From positions 1 through 64,000 of the forward strand of contig JADMIL010000005.1 of assembly GCA_015478645.1 (NCBI GenBank): 64,000 nucleotides of DNA, in the 5' to 3' direction. The notes below the pieces were generated by a model. The model was not told the DNA's origin. It saw nothing but the letters and a program-made list of their open reading frames with translations, and did not search any database. Made by a program: the position numbers and the translations under genes. The stretch's first letter is position 1. Every line of letters starts with the position of its first letter. Below are positions 17,710 through 26,623 of this stretch, piece by piece. The stretch comes from Candidatus Binataceae bacterium. Lineage in GTDB: Bacteria; Desulfobacterota; Binatia; Binatales; Binataceae.

Positions 17710-18171
17710 TCAGGCGCCGCGCTGATCGATCTGCAGGATTATCCCGTCGGGATCCTCGAACAGACAGGTGAGATACTTGCGGCCCGTCGCGTCACCATAG
17801 CCGCCTGAGTCGAGCTCGGCCGGCGCCACCAGGATTTTGACGCCCGCCGCCTTGAGCCTCGTATGCATCGCGCGCAGATCGTCGACCCACCACGCGAAGT
17901 GCGAGATGCCCACCTGGTCGAGCTTGATCGATTCACCGGGCGTGCCTCCCGGCATCTCGCTCAGCACCAGGAAACCGCCGGCCGCGCCGTCGCCGTAATG
18001 CAGATGGACGGCGCGCCGCGTACCCTTGCCGGGATTCGCATAGAGCTCCGGCATCCCGCCAATCGGCTGGGTCGCGTCGAAGCGCACTTCGAGTCCGAGC
18101 AGGTCGCGGTAAAAGCGCAGCGATCGCTCCATGTCGCGCACGCCCAGTGCCACGTGTGAAACTCCGTTCAT
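17710..18171 (-). CDS. VOC (glyoxalase/dioxygenase) family protein
   Basis: 153 residues with two beta-alpha-beta-beta-beta modules. Likely metal ligands are His in GVSHVALGV, His in AVHLHYG or ISHFAWWV, and Glu in CLFEDPDGIILQID near the C-terminus. AAGGAG precedes the ATG at 18171, so this start is well supported. It is followed by the CoA-transferase pair, suggesting a shared catabolic module. Ring-cleavage dioxygenase, epimerase or glyoxalase activities are all possible. Confidence 0.85.
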   Translation of the reverse strand: MNGVSHVALGVRDMERSLRFYRDLLGLEVRFDATQPIGGMPELYANPGKGTRRAVHLHYGDGAAGGFLVLSEMPGGTPGESIKLDQVGISHFAWWVDDLRAMHTRLKAAGVKILVAPAELDSGGYGDATGRKYLTCLFEDPDGIILQIDQRGA

Positions 18172-18234
18172 AAAATACTCCTTGCGGCGCCGCCCGCTCG
18201 CGGCGCACCGCGCCAATCCGGCGGTCCGAGGCGA

Positions 18235-18660
18235 TCATTCACCCGGCGGCGGCGGTACGTACGCGTAACTGATCAGTTCCAGCAGATTGCCGTCGGGATC
18301 GCGAAAATAGACGCTCATGCCCTTGCCGCGTCCACCGATACGGAACACCGACCCTTCGACCAGCGGGATCTCGAGCCGCTCGAGATGATCGACCGCCGAC
18401 TCGATCGGCCCGGGCCACACAAAGCAGTAATCGCCGCCGCCGACCATCGGATGCGCCGCCTTGAGCGTGATCCGGTTTTCGGGCGGATGAAAGTTGAACT
18501 TCTGGCGCCCGAGGCTGACGCTCACGACGATCGCCTTGCCCGCGCGCCATTGCTCGAGTCCCAGCGGCCGGGCGCCGAGCACTCGCTGATAGAATTCCAC
18601 CGACCGTTCGATATCGCCGACCGGCATCGCCACGTGATCGAATTCGATTTCGGTATCCAT
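18235..18660 (-). CDS. VOC family protein (small)
   Basis: 141 residues, one VOC unit: FDHVAMPVGDIERSVEFYQRVLGARPLG at the N-terminus, a central GDYCFVWPG strand and the C-terminal FRDPDGNLLELISY with the metal-binding Glu. The ATG at 18660 follows GAGGATT. It lies 63 bp upstream of the next VOC gene. Likely a metal-dependent lyase, isomerase or dioxygenase; the substrate is unknown. Confidence 0.85.
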   Translation of the reverse strand: MDTEIEFDHVAMPVGDIERSVEFYQRVLGARPLGLEQWRAGKAIVVSVSLGRQKFNFHPPENRITLKAAHPMVGGGDYCFVWPGPIESAVDHLERLEIPLVEGSVFRIGGRGKGMSVYFRDPDGNLLELISYAYVPPPPGE

Positions 18661-18802
18661 GTTGAATCCTCGCCGCTGCTGGAAAATCGCCGGCTGCTCC
18701 GCGCCCGCCGGACGCGACGCCCCTTGTTCTCGTTCGCCCAATCATAATTGCGAATCGCGCGCAGGTGTGAGCGCCGCGCAGCTCCCGGCCCATGCCATCG
18801 AC

Positions 18803-19810
18803 TCACCGCGTGTCGGCCTGATGCTTCATCGTGGCAATCTGCGACTGCATCCGTTCGATCATCTCCTGCTGCGCCTGGAGCTGGTTGTTCACGTCGAACT
18901 TCGAGATGATCGGCGCATCGGCCGAAGCGCTGACCGCGGTAATCGCGCCGGCGACGGGCACCGCCGTCCCCATCGTCGAATGCTCGATTTCCGTCACGCG
19001 CCGCGTGCACGCGGCGGCCGACAGCTCTTCGTCGTCGCATTGGGCGGTGACCAGCTTGGCGAGCTGCGTGCGTAGCTGGGTGATCTGCGTCTGCTGGGCC
19101 GCGATGCGGTTGTTGAGTTCGGTCTGTGCTTCCTCCACCGCCTTAGTGTGATTGATCGCCTCGATCGCGCCCGTGCCGACCACGCCGATCGCGCCGCCCG
19201 CCTCCGCACCGGTGGTGCTGCCAACCAGGCCGCCCACGGCGGTGCCGAGGATTCCGCCGGCGATCACACGGCTGGCCGAATCAACCACGCCGGGCGTCGC
19301 GCGCAGTGCGCATTCAACCGTCATCCGGTTGCTCATCGTCACCGCGCGGCCGGTTATCGCGACTTCGGTGCCGGCCAGATTTTGAATCTTTTGCACGTCG
19401 ACAACGGCGTCGAGTCCCGCCGGATATTGTTGCCGCGCAAGCGCGCGCAAATGTTCGTTGAGCTGCTTGTCGTCGGGGTCGATTACCGACTCGAAAAAGG
19501 GCTCCGTATAGGTCACCGGGCCGAGGTCGTGATAGCACTCGCCGGGCAGGCTTTCGCTCGATACATAAATATGGCCGTCGTTCGGGCCGCGCGCCGGGGC
19601 GGCGGACGCGGAGGGCGATAGCGGTGGCGGCTTCGCCGGCGCCTGCGCGGTGGCGCATCCGGCGATCATTGCGGCCAAGGCCCACGCCCCAATCCGGACC
19701 TTCGGCAGCCGTCGCCGCGCGCATTGCCGGCCCGCCAAGGGAACCATCCGCGCGTCATCGGTGGGCTCGGCAAATTCGCTGTATCGCGTATCGGTATCGA
19801 TCATCCTCAT
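18803..19810 (-). CDS. Putative lipoprotein with glycine-zipper and coiled coil
   Basis: 335 residues. A type II signal peptide ends in the lipobox MIAGC (about residue 52), after a basic region, so the mature protein is probably lipid-anchored; the ATG at about residue 22 may be the true start. After a Pro/Ala-rich stretch come a soluble domain, a glycine-rich hydrophobic segment (about 185-220) that could be a glycine zipper, and a Gln-rich coiled coil (TELNNRIAAQQTQITQLRTQ and a C-terminal QAQQEMIERMQSQ). I do not recognise a named family. It is divergent from a small secreted protein gene. Confidence 0.65.
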   Translation of the reverse strand: MRMIDTDTRYSEFAEPTDDARMVPLAGRQCARRRLPKVRIGAWALAAMIAGCATAQAPAKPPPLSPSASAAPARGPNDGHIYVSSESLPGECYHDLGPVTYTEPFFESVIDPDDKQLNEHLRALARQQYPAGLDAVVDVQKIQNLAGTEVAITGRAVTMSNRMTVECALRATPGVVDSASRVIAGGILGTAVGGLVGSTTGAEAGGAIGVVGTGAIEAINHTKAVEEAQTELNNRIAAQQTQITQLRTQLAKLVTAQCDDEELSAAACTRRVTEIEHSTMGTAVPVAGAITAVSASADAPIISKFDVNNQLQAQQEMIERMQSQIATMKHQADTR

Positions 19811-19888
19811 GCGCCATCCGCCGCAGCCGCGGCCCCTACACTCTTGCCTGAGCCGCCCCCGCTTGGGTAGTCTGCGTACGTTTTGAAG

Positions 19889-20392
19889 ATGCCTAAATTA
19901 TTGCCGATTGCAATCGCCGCGATCGCTGCGAGCGTAACCGCGATGCCGATAGGCGCCGCGCACGCGGCCGCCGGCGCACCGCGCATGAATGTCAGCGTCG
20001 ATTGCCGCTGCGCCGACGCGGTCGGCCAGAAATTCTGCTCCGCGTTCAAGCAAAAGGTTCGCGAATCCAGTAACTATCGCCTCGTCGACAACCCGGTCGG
20101 GATGGGTATGGGCGTGCACCTTTCGTCGGTCGATATGTGGCAGGGCATCAATGGCCAGTTGCTCGGCCGGATGTCCGCGATGTCGGTCGCGTTCACGATC
20201 TATGCGGACACGTTGCCCGGCGAGATCTACGAAGACTCCTCAGTCTTCCGCGTTGGAATCGACGCGGTGAACGACATGACGACCAAAATTCTCGCCGGAC
20301 TCGATCAGCTCGTCACGATTAACGCGATCTCGATCGCCGAGCTGCGCGCCGGCAGCAATCCGAAAGTCACGCCGATCCCGTCCGCGCATTAG
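19889..20392 (+). CDS. Secreted protein of unknown function
   Basis: 167 residues from the ATG at 19889 (a TTG at 19883 is also possible). A Sec signal peptide ends near GAAHA-AAGAP. The mature part has an N-terminal pair-rich Cys stretch (VDCRCADAVGQKFC) that could form disulfides in the periplasm, then a mixed alpha/beta region. No catalytic motif is recognisable. It is head-to-head with the lipoprotein, hinting at a joint envelope role. Confidence 0.7.
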   Translation: MPKLLPIAIAAIAASVTAMPIGAAHAAAGAPRMNVSVDCRCADAVGQKFCSAFKQKVRESSNYRLVDNPVGMGMGVHLSSVDMWQGINGQLLGRMSAMSVAFTIYADTLPGEIYEDSSVFRVGIDAVNDMTTKILAGLDQLVTINAISIAELRAGSNPKVTPIPSAH

Positions 20393-20427
20393 GCGCGCGA
20401 TTCGCTGACGGCCCCCGCGGCCGGCCT

Positions 20428-21261
20428 TCAGCGCAGACCGGGCCACAGGGCAAGCGCGGTCCCGCCCATGATCGCCTGGCGATCGGCATGGCCGAGAAAC
20501 TCAAGCTCGCGGCGCGCCAGGTCGACCTGCTCGACGAATCCGCGATCGTGCGTCGCCGGATAGTTCGTTCCCCACATGATGCGGCGCGCGCCATAGCGAT
20601 CGACCAGCCGGCCGATAAAATCGCGTGCCGTCGACGCGCCGCGCGCGGCGGCGTAGAGCGTAACGCTCGACAGCTTCAGGTAGAGGTTCGGGTAGCGCGC
20701 GAGATCGAACAGCGGACGCGCCGCCGCATAGGGCGGCCCGTCGTCGAGGCGCGGCAGACCGGCGTGGTCGAGCGCCACCGCGACCCGCGGAAAACGCTCG
20801 AGCGGCGCCATCAGCCGCGGCACCTGGCGCATCGGCGCGCATACGCAGATCGGAATATGCAGCGACTCGGCCAACTCCCACAGCGGAAAGGTCCGCGGAT
20901 CGTCGAGCCATTCGCCGGCCGGTTCCGTCAGCGCGAACAGCCTGAGCCCGCGCATCGCACGCTCGGTCACCCAATAATTCAGCCGCCCGGCGGCATCGTC
21001 GCGCAGTGGATCAACGATCGCCACGCCGGCGAACCGGTCCGGATAGGCCAGCGCCGCGTCGGCCGCGTAGCTGTTGTCGTAGCCATAGGCGCCGTGGGCC
21101 TGCACGAGGACCGTGCGATCGACGCCCGCCGCGTCCATCACTTCGATCAGATGCTCGGCCGAGGTCTCGCGGACCCATTCGCTATGCGCCCCGGAGAGCG
21201 TGCGCGGATACTTGCGCTGGTCCGGCGCAATCACATGCACATGCGTGTCGACGACCACCAT
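20428..21261 (-). CDS. Amidohydrolase family protein (TIM barrel, COG3618-like)
   Basis: 277 residues. The N-terminal metal motif is intact (VDTHVHVIAP), and a barrel His occurs in VALDHAGLPRL. At the position where metal-dependent members usually have Asp (GSDYP), this protein reads WGTNYP. Asn is common in some LigI-like lactonases that need no metal, so it may be a lactone- or ester-hydrolase of ring-cleavage metabolism rather than a metal amidohydrolase. It lies 63 bp beyond the enoyl-CoA hydratase on the same strand and may share its operon. Confidence 0.82.
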   Translation of the reverse strand: MVVVDTHVHVIAPDQRKYPRTLSGAHSEWVRETSAEHLIEVMDAAGVDRTVLVQAHGAYGYDNSYAADAALAYPDRFAGVAIVDPLRDDAAGRLNYWVTERAMRGLRLFALTEPAGEWLDDPRTFPLWELAESLHIPICVCAPMRQVPRLMAPLERFPRVAVALDHAGLPRLDDGPPYAAARPLFDLARYPNLYLKLSSVTLYAAARGASTARDFIGRLVDRYGARRIMWGTNYPATHDRGFVEQVDLARRELEFLGHADRQAIMGGTALALWPGLR

Positions 21262-21324
21262 CGTGCGTGAAACCCTCGCGGCACCAGCGCGAATTCGCGC
21301 GGCCGGGACAATCGGGGCGCGCGG

Positions 21325-22083
21325 CTACTTGCCCTTCCATTCGGGCGCGCGCTTGGCGGCGAAGGCCCGCGCCCCTTCGCGCGCGTCGTCCGTGCCCTGG
21401 AGCCATTTATACAGATCGCGTTCGAGCTTGAGACCGTCGGCCAGCGGCAGATCGAGTCCGCGCAGCGCGGCCTGCTTGATCCGCTGCACGGCGAGCGGCG
21501 CGCTCTTGCAGATCTCGCCCGCGATCGCCTCGCACTTTTCGCGCAGCCCGCTCATCGGCACGACGTAGTCGACGAGCCCCAGGCGCAAGGCCTCGTCGGC
21601 GCCGATTCGATTCCCCGTGTACAGCATCTCGAGCGCGCGGCCGAGCGGAATCAGGCGCGGCAGGCGCTGCGTGCCACCGCCCCCCGGCAGCCATCCAAGG
21701 CGCACCTCGCCGAGTCCGAACTGCGCATGCTCGGCGGCGACGCGGATATCGCAGGCCAGCGCCTGCTCGAGTCCGCCGCCGTTGGCATGGCCGTTAATCG
21801 CCGCGATAATCGGCTTGTAGAGGTCGTACATAATCGGGAACGGCGAGCTCGGCGGATCCTCGCCGGGGCGCGCGACGTAGTTGTCCTTCACGTCGCTGCC
21901 GGCGCAAAAGGCGCGCTCGCCCGCGCCGGTCAGGATCGCGACGCGCAGCGCGGCGTCGTCGCGGAACTCGCGCCAGATCTCGGCCAGCTGGCCGTAGGCT
22001 TCGAAATCGCACGCGTTGAGCCGCTCGGGCCGATTGATCGTGACGTAGGCGATCGCTCCGCGTTTCTCGAATATCACTTTCAT
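21325..22083 (-). CDS. Enoyl-CoA hydratase/isomerase family protein
   Basis: 252-residue crotonase. The oxyanion hole FCAGSD, the GHANGGGLEQAL motif with the Glu equivalent to rat Glu144, and FGLGEVRLGWLPGGGGTQ with the Glu equivalent to Glu164 are all present, so it should hydrate enoyl-CoA. The ATG at 22083 is taken because the family start (MKVIFEKRGAIAYVTINRPE) falls there. It lies between the amidohydrolase and the benzoate-CoA ligase and could act in the lower part of benzoate degradation (inference). Confidence 0.88.
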   Translation of the reverse strand: MKVIFEKRGAIAYVTINRPERLNACDFEAYGQLAEIWREFRDDAALRVAILTGAGERAFCAGSDVKDNYVARPGEDPPSSPFPIMYDLYKPIIAAINGHANGGGLEQALACDIRVAAEHAQFGLGEVRLGWLPGGGGTQRLPRLIPLGRALEMLYTGNRIGADEALRLGLVDYVVPMSGLREKCEAIAGEICKSAPLAVQRIKQAALRGLDLPLADGLKLERDLYKWLQGTDDAREGARAFAAKRAPEWKGK

Positions 22084-22221
22084 CGCCGGCGGCCTCGCTT
22101 CACGCGCGCAGCGGTCGCGCGCATCATCATAAATCGCTGATAAATCGTGCTCCGACGCGACCCTCGGTTGCAAGCCCGCCGAAGGAGTCGCGCGAATGCG
22201 GGCCGTCACACGCGATCGCGT

Positions 22222-23871
22222 TCAGCCCTGGCTCAAGGCATAGCGCTTGAGTTTGCCGGTCGCGGTGCGCGGCAGCTCGGCGCGGAACTCGATCCAGCGC
22301 GGATATTTGTAGGGCGCGACGCGCGCCTTGACGAAATCCTGCAACTCTTCCGCCAGCGCCGGCGAGGCCAGCGCGGCGTCCTTCAACACCACGAATGCCT
22401 TGGGCTTGATCAGTTCGTCGGCGCCGGCCGCGCCAATCACCGCCGCCTCGCGCACCGCCGGATGCGCCATCAGGGCATTCTCGACCTCGAACGGCGAGAC
22501 CCAGATGCCGCCGACCTTCAGCATGTCGTCGGAGCGGCCGGCGAAATGGTAATAGCCGTCGGCGTCGCGCAGATATTTGTCGCCGGTGCGCAGCCATCCG
22601 CCGACGAAGGTCGCACTGCTCGCGGCGCGATTGTTCCAGTAGGCCGCGCCGATCGATGGTCCGCGCACCCAAAGATCGCCGATCGCGTCGGGCGCGGTCG
22701 CGGCGCCGTCCTCGCCGCGCAGAGCCAGTTCGTAGCCGCCGACCGCCGTGCCCGAAGATCCATGGCGCACCGCTCCGGCGCGATTCGACACAAAGATGTG
22801 CAGCGCCTCGGTCGATCCAAGCCCGTCGAGGATCTCCGTCCCGGTCCGCGCGCTCCATTCGCGGGCCACCGCCGCGGGCAACGCCTCGCCAGCCGAGGTG
22901 CATACGCGCAGCCGCGAGGTTGCCGCCGCGTCCGCGAGCGACGGCTCCGCAAGCATCCCGGCATACAGCGTCGGCACGCCGCAGAAGATCGTCGGGCGAT
23001 GGGTCCGGATCATGCGGATCACAGCCGCGGGCGCCGGCCGCTCCGCCATCAGTACCGCGGTGGCGCCGGCGTGCAGCGGAAAGGTCATCGAATTGCCCAA
23101 CCCGTAGGCGAAAAACATTTTCGAGGCCGAGAACAGCAGGTCGTCCGCAGCAATCCCGAGCACCCGCTCCGCATATAGCACCGCAGTCTGCACCAGACTA
23201 CGATGCAGATGCAGGACGCCCTTGGGGCGCCCGGTCGAGCCCGACGAATAGAGCCACAGCGCAACATCGTCGGCGACTGTCGGCGCGGCATTCAGCTCGT
23301 CCGCCGCCGCCGCACTTAGCGCGTCGAACGAATGAGCAGTGCGGTCCGCGATCGTCGCCGCCGCCCCGCCGCATACGATAACCTCGCGCAGAAACGGCTG
23401 GCTGCCGAGCGCCGGCGCGATCCGATCGGCGAGCGGCGCGGAAACCGCGAGCAGCTTCGCCCGGCTGTCGCGCAGCAGATAGTCATAGTCATCGGCGGCG
23501 AGCATCGTGTTGACCGGAACGGGCACCGCGCCAATCTTCACCGCGCCCCAGAACAGCGCCGCGAAATCGATCCCATCCTGCACGCAGAGCATCACGCGCT
23601 GCTCCATCTCGAGGCCGAGACGCCTCAGCGCATGGCCGGCGCGATTCACTCGCGCGGCGAGATCCGCATACGTGTAGCTCCCGCAATCGTCGATGTAGGC
23701 GATCTTCGCACCGCGCCCCTCGCGCGCGTGGCGATCGATAAAGTACGTCGCCGCGTTATACTCGCGCGCGGTCGCGATGCCGCCGGCCTCGTGCGTCGCG
23801 CCGGCCCCATCGGACAGCGCTGGCAAAGGTTCGCGCGATGCGGCAGCGCTTTGCGGAATCTTATTCGTCAT
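22222..23871 (-). CDS. bclA: Benzoate-CoA ligase
   Basis: 549 residues from the ATG at 23871 (an ORF extends upstream). Acyl-adenylate-forming enzyme that activates benzoate with ATP and CoA, the first step of benzoate catabolism. Motifs: AMP-binding loop LYSSGSTGRPKG (A3), GSTE, YRTGD-like RTGDKYLRDADGYY, and the catalytic Lys in TATGKLKRYAL (A10). The benzoate-CoA ligase family has about 520-530 residues; the extra N-terminus is Ala-rich. It is transcribed divergently from boxR with a BoxR-type operator in the gap. The choice between BclA and a related aryl-CoA ligase is supported by the box neighbours. Confidence 0.88.
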   Translation of the reverse strand: MTNKIPQSAAASREPLPALSDGAGATHEAGGIATAREYNAATYFIDRHAREGRGAKIAYIDDCGSYTYADLAARVNRAGHALRRLGLEMEQRVMLCVQDGIDFAALFWGAVKIGAVPVPVNTMLAADDYDYLLRDSRAKLLAVSAPLADRIAPALGSQPFLREVIVCGGAAATIADRTAHSFDALSAAAADELNAAPTVADDVALWLYSSGSTGRPKGVLHLHRSLVQTAVLYAERVLGIAADDLLFSASKMFFAYGLGNSMTFPLHAGATAVLMAERPAPAAVIRMIRTHRPTIFCGVPTLYAGMLAEPSLADAAATSRLRVCTSAGEALPAAVAREWSARTGTEILDGLGSTEALHIFVSNRAGAVRHGSSGTAVGGYELALRGEDGAATAPDAIGDLWVRGPSIGAAYWNNRAASSATFVGGWLRTGDKYLRDADGYYHFAGRSDDMLKVGGIWVSPFEVENALMAHPAVREAAVIGAAGADELIKPKAFVVLKDAALASPALAEELQDFVKARVAPYKYPRWIEFRAELPRTATGKLKRYALSQG

Positions 23872-23910
23872 TGCCTGGACAGATAGCAGCCCGGCGGTCT
23901 CGTTCCCAGC

Positions 23911-23924
23911 GGCATTATATTGCA
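23911..23924. promoter_or_regulatory. BoxR-type operator, bclA-boxR gap
   Basis: The sequence is GGCA-TTATAT-TGCA, one base off the TGCA-N6-TGCA operator reported for BzdR/BoxR regulators. The minus strand carries TATAAT in this same element, so BoxR binding would overlap a -10 of bclA. A further TGCA occurs at 23954-23957. Confidence 0.72.
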
Positions 23925-23956
23925 TATCGAGCCCGATGATGACAACCATCTCTTGC

Positions 23957-24880
23957 ATGAGCCGTCCGTCGTCCATCGCGATCTCCGGCGCCGCATCGGC
24001 CGCGGCGTCCGCGGATTATCTGCGCCTGCTCGGCGAACGCGTGCGCGACGCGCGCGCCCGCCACGGCATGACGCGGCGGATGCTCGCGCAAGACTCCGGG
24101 GTCTCCGAACGCTACCTCGCGCAACTCGAAGGCGGTCGCGGCAATTTTTCAATCGTCTTGCTCAAGCGGGTCGCCGCCGCGATCGACGTGCGCCTCGCCG
24201 ACCTGGTCAGCGAAGAGCGCGCGTCGCTCGAATACGAACTCGCGGCCCAGCGCCTGCGCCGCCTCGCCCCGGCGCAACTCGCCGAAGCGTCGGCGATCCT
24301 GGCCGCACGCTTTGGCGCCAGTGCCGATCGGATGGAACGTATCGCCTTAATCGGGATGCGCGGTGCGGGCAAAAGCACGCTCGGCCCGCTGCTCGCGCAG
24401 AACCTCAACTGGCAGTTCATCGAACTGAGCCGCGAGATCGAGCGCGAAGCCGGCGTCGGGGTCCACGAGATTTTTGCGCTAGGGGGACAGGCGGCCTACC
24501 GGCGCTACGAACGGCGCGCCACCGAACGGATTCTGCGCACCCGCGCACACGTCGTAATCGCGGCCGGCGGCGGCCTGGTCGCGGAACTCGGCACCTTCGA
24601 GCAACTGCTCGGCGCCTGCTACACCGTATGGCTGCGCGCCGCGCCCGAGGACCATTGGGAGCGCGTGGTGCGCCGCGCCGGCGATCAGCGCGTCCGCGGT
24701 GGCGCCGACGAAGCCCACGCGATGGCCGACCTGCGGCGCATCCTCGGACAGCGCGAGGCGCTCTACGGCAAGGCCGACGCGCGCCTCGACACCAGCGGGC
24801 GGACGCCGGCCCGCTCGCTGCGCGACCTGCTTGAGCTGGCCGGCCGGAGGCGACCGGCTAACGGCGTGCGGCGCGCTTGA
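23957..24880 (+). CDS. boxR: BoxR/BzdR-type benzoate regulator (HTH plus shikimate-kinase-like domain)
   Basis: 307 residues. An XRE-type helix-turn-helix occupies about 18-80 (RDARARHGMTRRMLAQDSGVSERYLAQLEGGRGN). The C-terminal half resembles shikimate kinase, with a Walker A loop GMRGAGKST and a kinase-like lid region (IAAGGGLVAE, then RVVRRAG). In known BzdR and BoxR this half binds benzoyl-CoA, which releases the repressor. The start may be ATG 23957, or ATG 23936 for a slightly longer product. It sits between bclA (divergent) and boxC; matching operators lie at both promoters. Confidence 0.92.
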   Translation: MSRPSSIAISGAASAAASADYLRLLGERVRDARARHGMTRRMLAQDSGVSERYLAQLEGGRGNFSIVLLKRVAAAIDVRLADLVSEERASLEYELAAQRLRRLAPAQLAEASAILAARFGASADRMERIALIGMRGAGKSTLGPLLAQNLNWQFIELSREIEREAGVGVHEIFALGGQAAYRRYERRATERILRTRAHVVIAAGGGLVAELGTFEQLLGACYTVWLRAAPEDHWERVVRRAGDQRVRGGADEAHAMADLRRILGQREALYGKADARLDTSGRTPARSLRDLLELAGRRRPANGVRRA

Positions 24881-24911
24881 CGGATCGAAGTGTAATATGC
24901 ATTATAATGCA
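24877..24911 (+). promoter_or_regulatory. boxCB promoter and BoxR operator
   Basis: A perfect TGCA-TTATAA-TGCA operator at 24898-24911. A -35 box TTGACG (24877-24882) is 17 nt from the -10-like CATTAT (24900-24905), so a bound repressor would cover the -10. The -35 overlaps the boxR stop codon. Confidence 0.8.
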
Positions 24912-24940
24912 TTTCTCAAGACACCGCGATCGGACGACAG

Positions 24941-26623
24941 ATGTATCTTAAGACGCCCGCCAGGCAAGCCATCATGATCGACTTTCGCACCCATCCCGGA
25001 GCCTACCGCCATTGGAAACTCGCGATCGAGGGACCGGTCGCCGTCCTCGCGCTCGACGTCGCGGAAGGCGGTGGCCTGTTTCCCGGCTATGAGCTCAAGC
25101 TCAACTCCTACGACCTGGGCGTCGATATCGAACTCAACGACGCGATCCAGCGGCTGCGCTTCGAGCATCCGCAAGTGCGCAGCGTGATCCTCACGTCGGC
25201 CCGTGAGCGGGTCTTCTCGGCCGGCGCCAATATCCGCGCGCTCGGCCAGGCGACCCATTCGTTCAAGGTGAATTTTTGCAAATTCACTAACGAAACGCGC
25301 AACTCGATCGAGGACGCCACGCGCAACTCGGGCCAAGTCTATCTTGCCGCGATCAACGGCGCGTGCGCCGGTGGCGGCTACGAACTGGCGCTGGCCACCG
25401 ACTACATAATGATGGCCGACGACGGCGCGACCAGCGTCTCGCTGCCCGAAATTCCATTGCTCGCGGTGCTGCCCGGCACCGGCGGTCTCACCCGCCTGGT
25501 CGACAAACGCCACGTGCGTCGCGACCACGCGGATTTCTTTTGCACCACCGAGGAGGGCATCCGCGGGGCGCGCGCCGTGCAATGGCGCCTGGTCGACGAA
25601 ATCGTGCCGCGCACGCGCCTGGCCGATGCGGCCCGGGCCAAGGCGCTCGCGCTCGCCGCGGCGTCGCCGCCGCAAGCCGGCGCCGCCGGCGTCGCGATGA
25701 CGCCGCTCAAACGCGAAACCGCGCCGGATCATCTAGGCTACGCGCAGCTCGAGATCGCGATCGATCGCGCACGCGGCGCCGCCGAATTCATGCTGCGCGG
25801 ACCCGCCGCACCGGCGCCGTCGACGCTCGCCGCCATTCGCGCGCAGGGCGCTTCGTTCTGGCCGCTCGCAATCGCGCGGGAGCTGGAAGACGCAATCCTG
25901 CATCTGCGCTTTAACGAGGAAGCCATCGGCACCTGGGTCTTCCGCTCCGCGGGCGACGGCCCAATCGCCGGATCTTACGACGATGCGCTGCGCGAATTTG
26001 CAGGCGACTCGATGATGCGTGAAGTCACGCTCTACTTGAAGCGCACGCTGGCGCGCCTCGACGTGACCGCGCGCTCGATGTTCGCGTTGATCGAGCCCGG
26101 CTCGTGCTTTACCGGGACGCTTCTCGAACTGGCGCTCGCCGCCGATCGCATCTATATGCTGGCCGGCAATCGCGAGGACGACGTGACTCCGGCCGCCGCG
26201 CTTTCCTTGACCGGGGCAAATTTCGGCGCCTACCCGATGATCAACGGCCTCACTCGCCTCGCCGCACGTTTTGCGGGCGATCCGGCGCACCTTGATGATT
26301 TGCGCCGCCGATGCGGTCGTCCGATCGCCGCCGCCGAAGCCGAAGCGCTCGGTCTCGCCACCTTCACGCCCGACGATCTCGACTGGGACGACGAGGTGCG
26401 GCTCGCGCTCGAATCGCGCAAATCGTTTTCGCCCGACGCACTCACCGGGATGGAGGCGTCGCTGCGTTTCGCCGGCCCCGAGACCATGGAGAGCAAGATT
26501 TTCGCGCGCCTCTCCGCCTGGCAGAACTGGATTTTCCAGCGTCCCAACGCCGTCGGCGAGCGCGGCGCACTCAAACTCTACGGCACCGGCCAACGCGCCG
26601 CATTCGACCCAAAGAGGGTATGA
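24941..26623 (+). CDS. boxC: 2,3-Epoxybenzoyl-CoA dihydrolase
   Basis: 560 residues, crotonase superfamily. It opens the 2,3-epoxide of benzoyl-CoA and yields 3,4-dehydroadipyl-CoA semialdehyde and formate. The long BoxC-type architecture is seen: N-terminal DFRTHPGAYRHWKL, crotonase core motifs FSAGANIRAL and GACAGGGYELALATDY, and LPEIPLLAVLPGTGG. ATG 24941 is 30 nt after the operator; ATG 24974 would give a slightly shorter form and lies closer to the conserved start. It is coupled to boxB by an ATGA overlap. Confidence 0.93.
   Translation: MYLKTPARQAIMIDFRTHPGAYRHWKLAIEGPVAVLALDVAEGGGLFPGYELKLNSYDLGVDIELNDAIQRLRFEHPQVRSVILTSARERVFSAGANIRALGQATHSFKVNFCKFTNETRNSIEDATRNSGQVYLAAINGACAGGGYELALATDYIMMADDGATSVSLPEIPLLAVLPGTGGLTRLVDKRHVRRDHADFFCTTEEGIRGARAVQWRLVDEIVPRTRLADAARAKALALAAASPPQAGAAGVAMTPLKRETAPDHLGYAQLEIAIDRARGAAEFMLRGPAAPAPSTLAAIRAQGASFWPLAIARELEDAILHLRFNEEAIGTWVFRSAGDGPIAGSYDDALREFAGDSMMREVTLYLKRTLARLDVTARSMFALIEPGSCFTGTLLELALAADRIYMLAGNREDDVTPAAALSLTGANFGAYPMINGLTRLAARFAGDPAHLDDLRRRCGRPIAAAEAEALGLATFTPDDLDWDDEVRLALESRKSFSPDALTGMEASLRFAGPETMESKIFARLSAWQNWIFQRPNAVGERGALKLYGTGQRAAFDPKRV

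Noticed and set aside
16388-17725. A 445-codon plus-strand open frame over a CoA-transferase
   Set aside because: It is a shadow of the real minus-strand gene, with skewed composition and no motifs.
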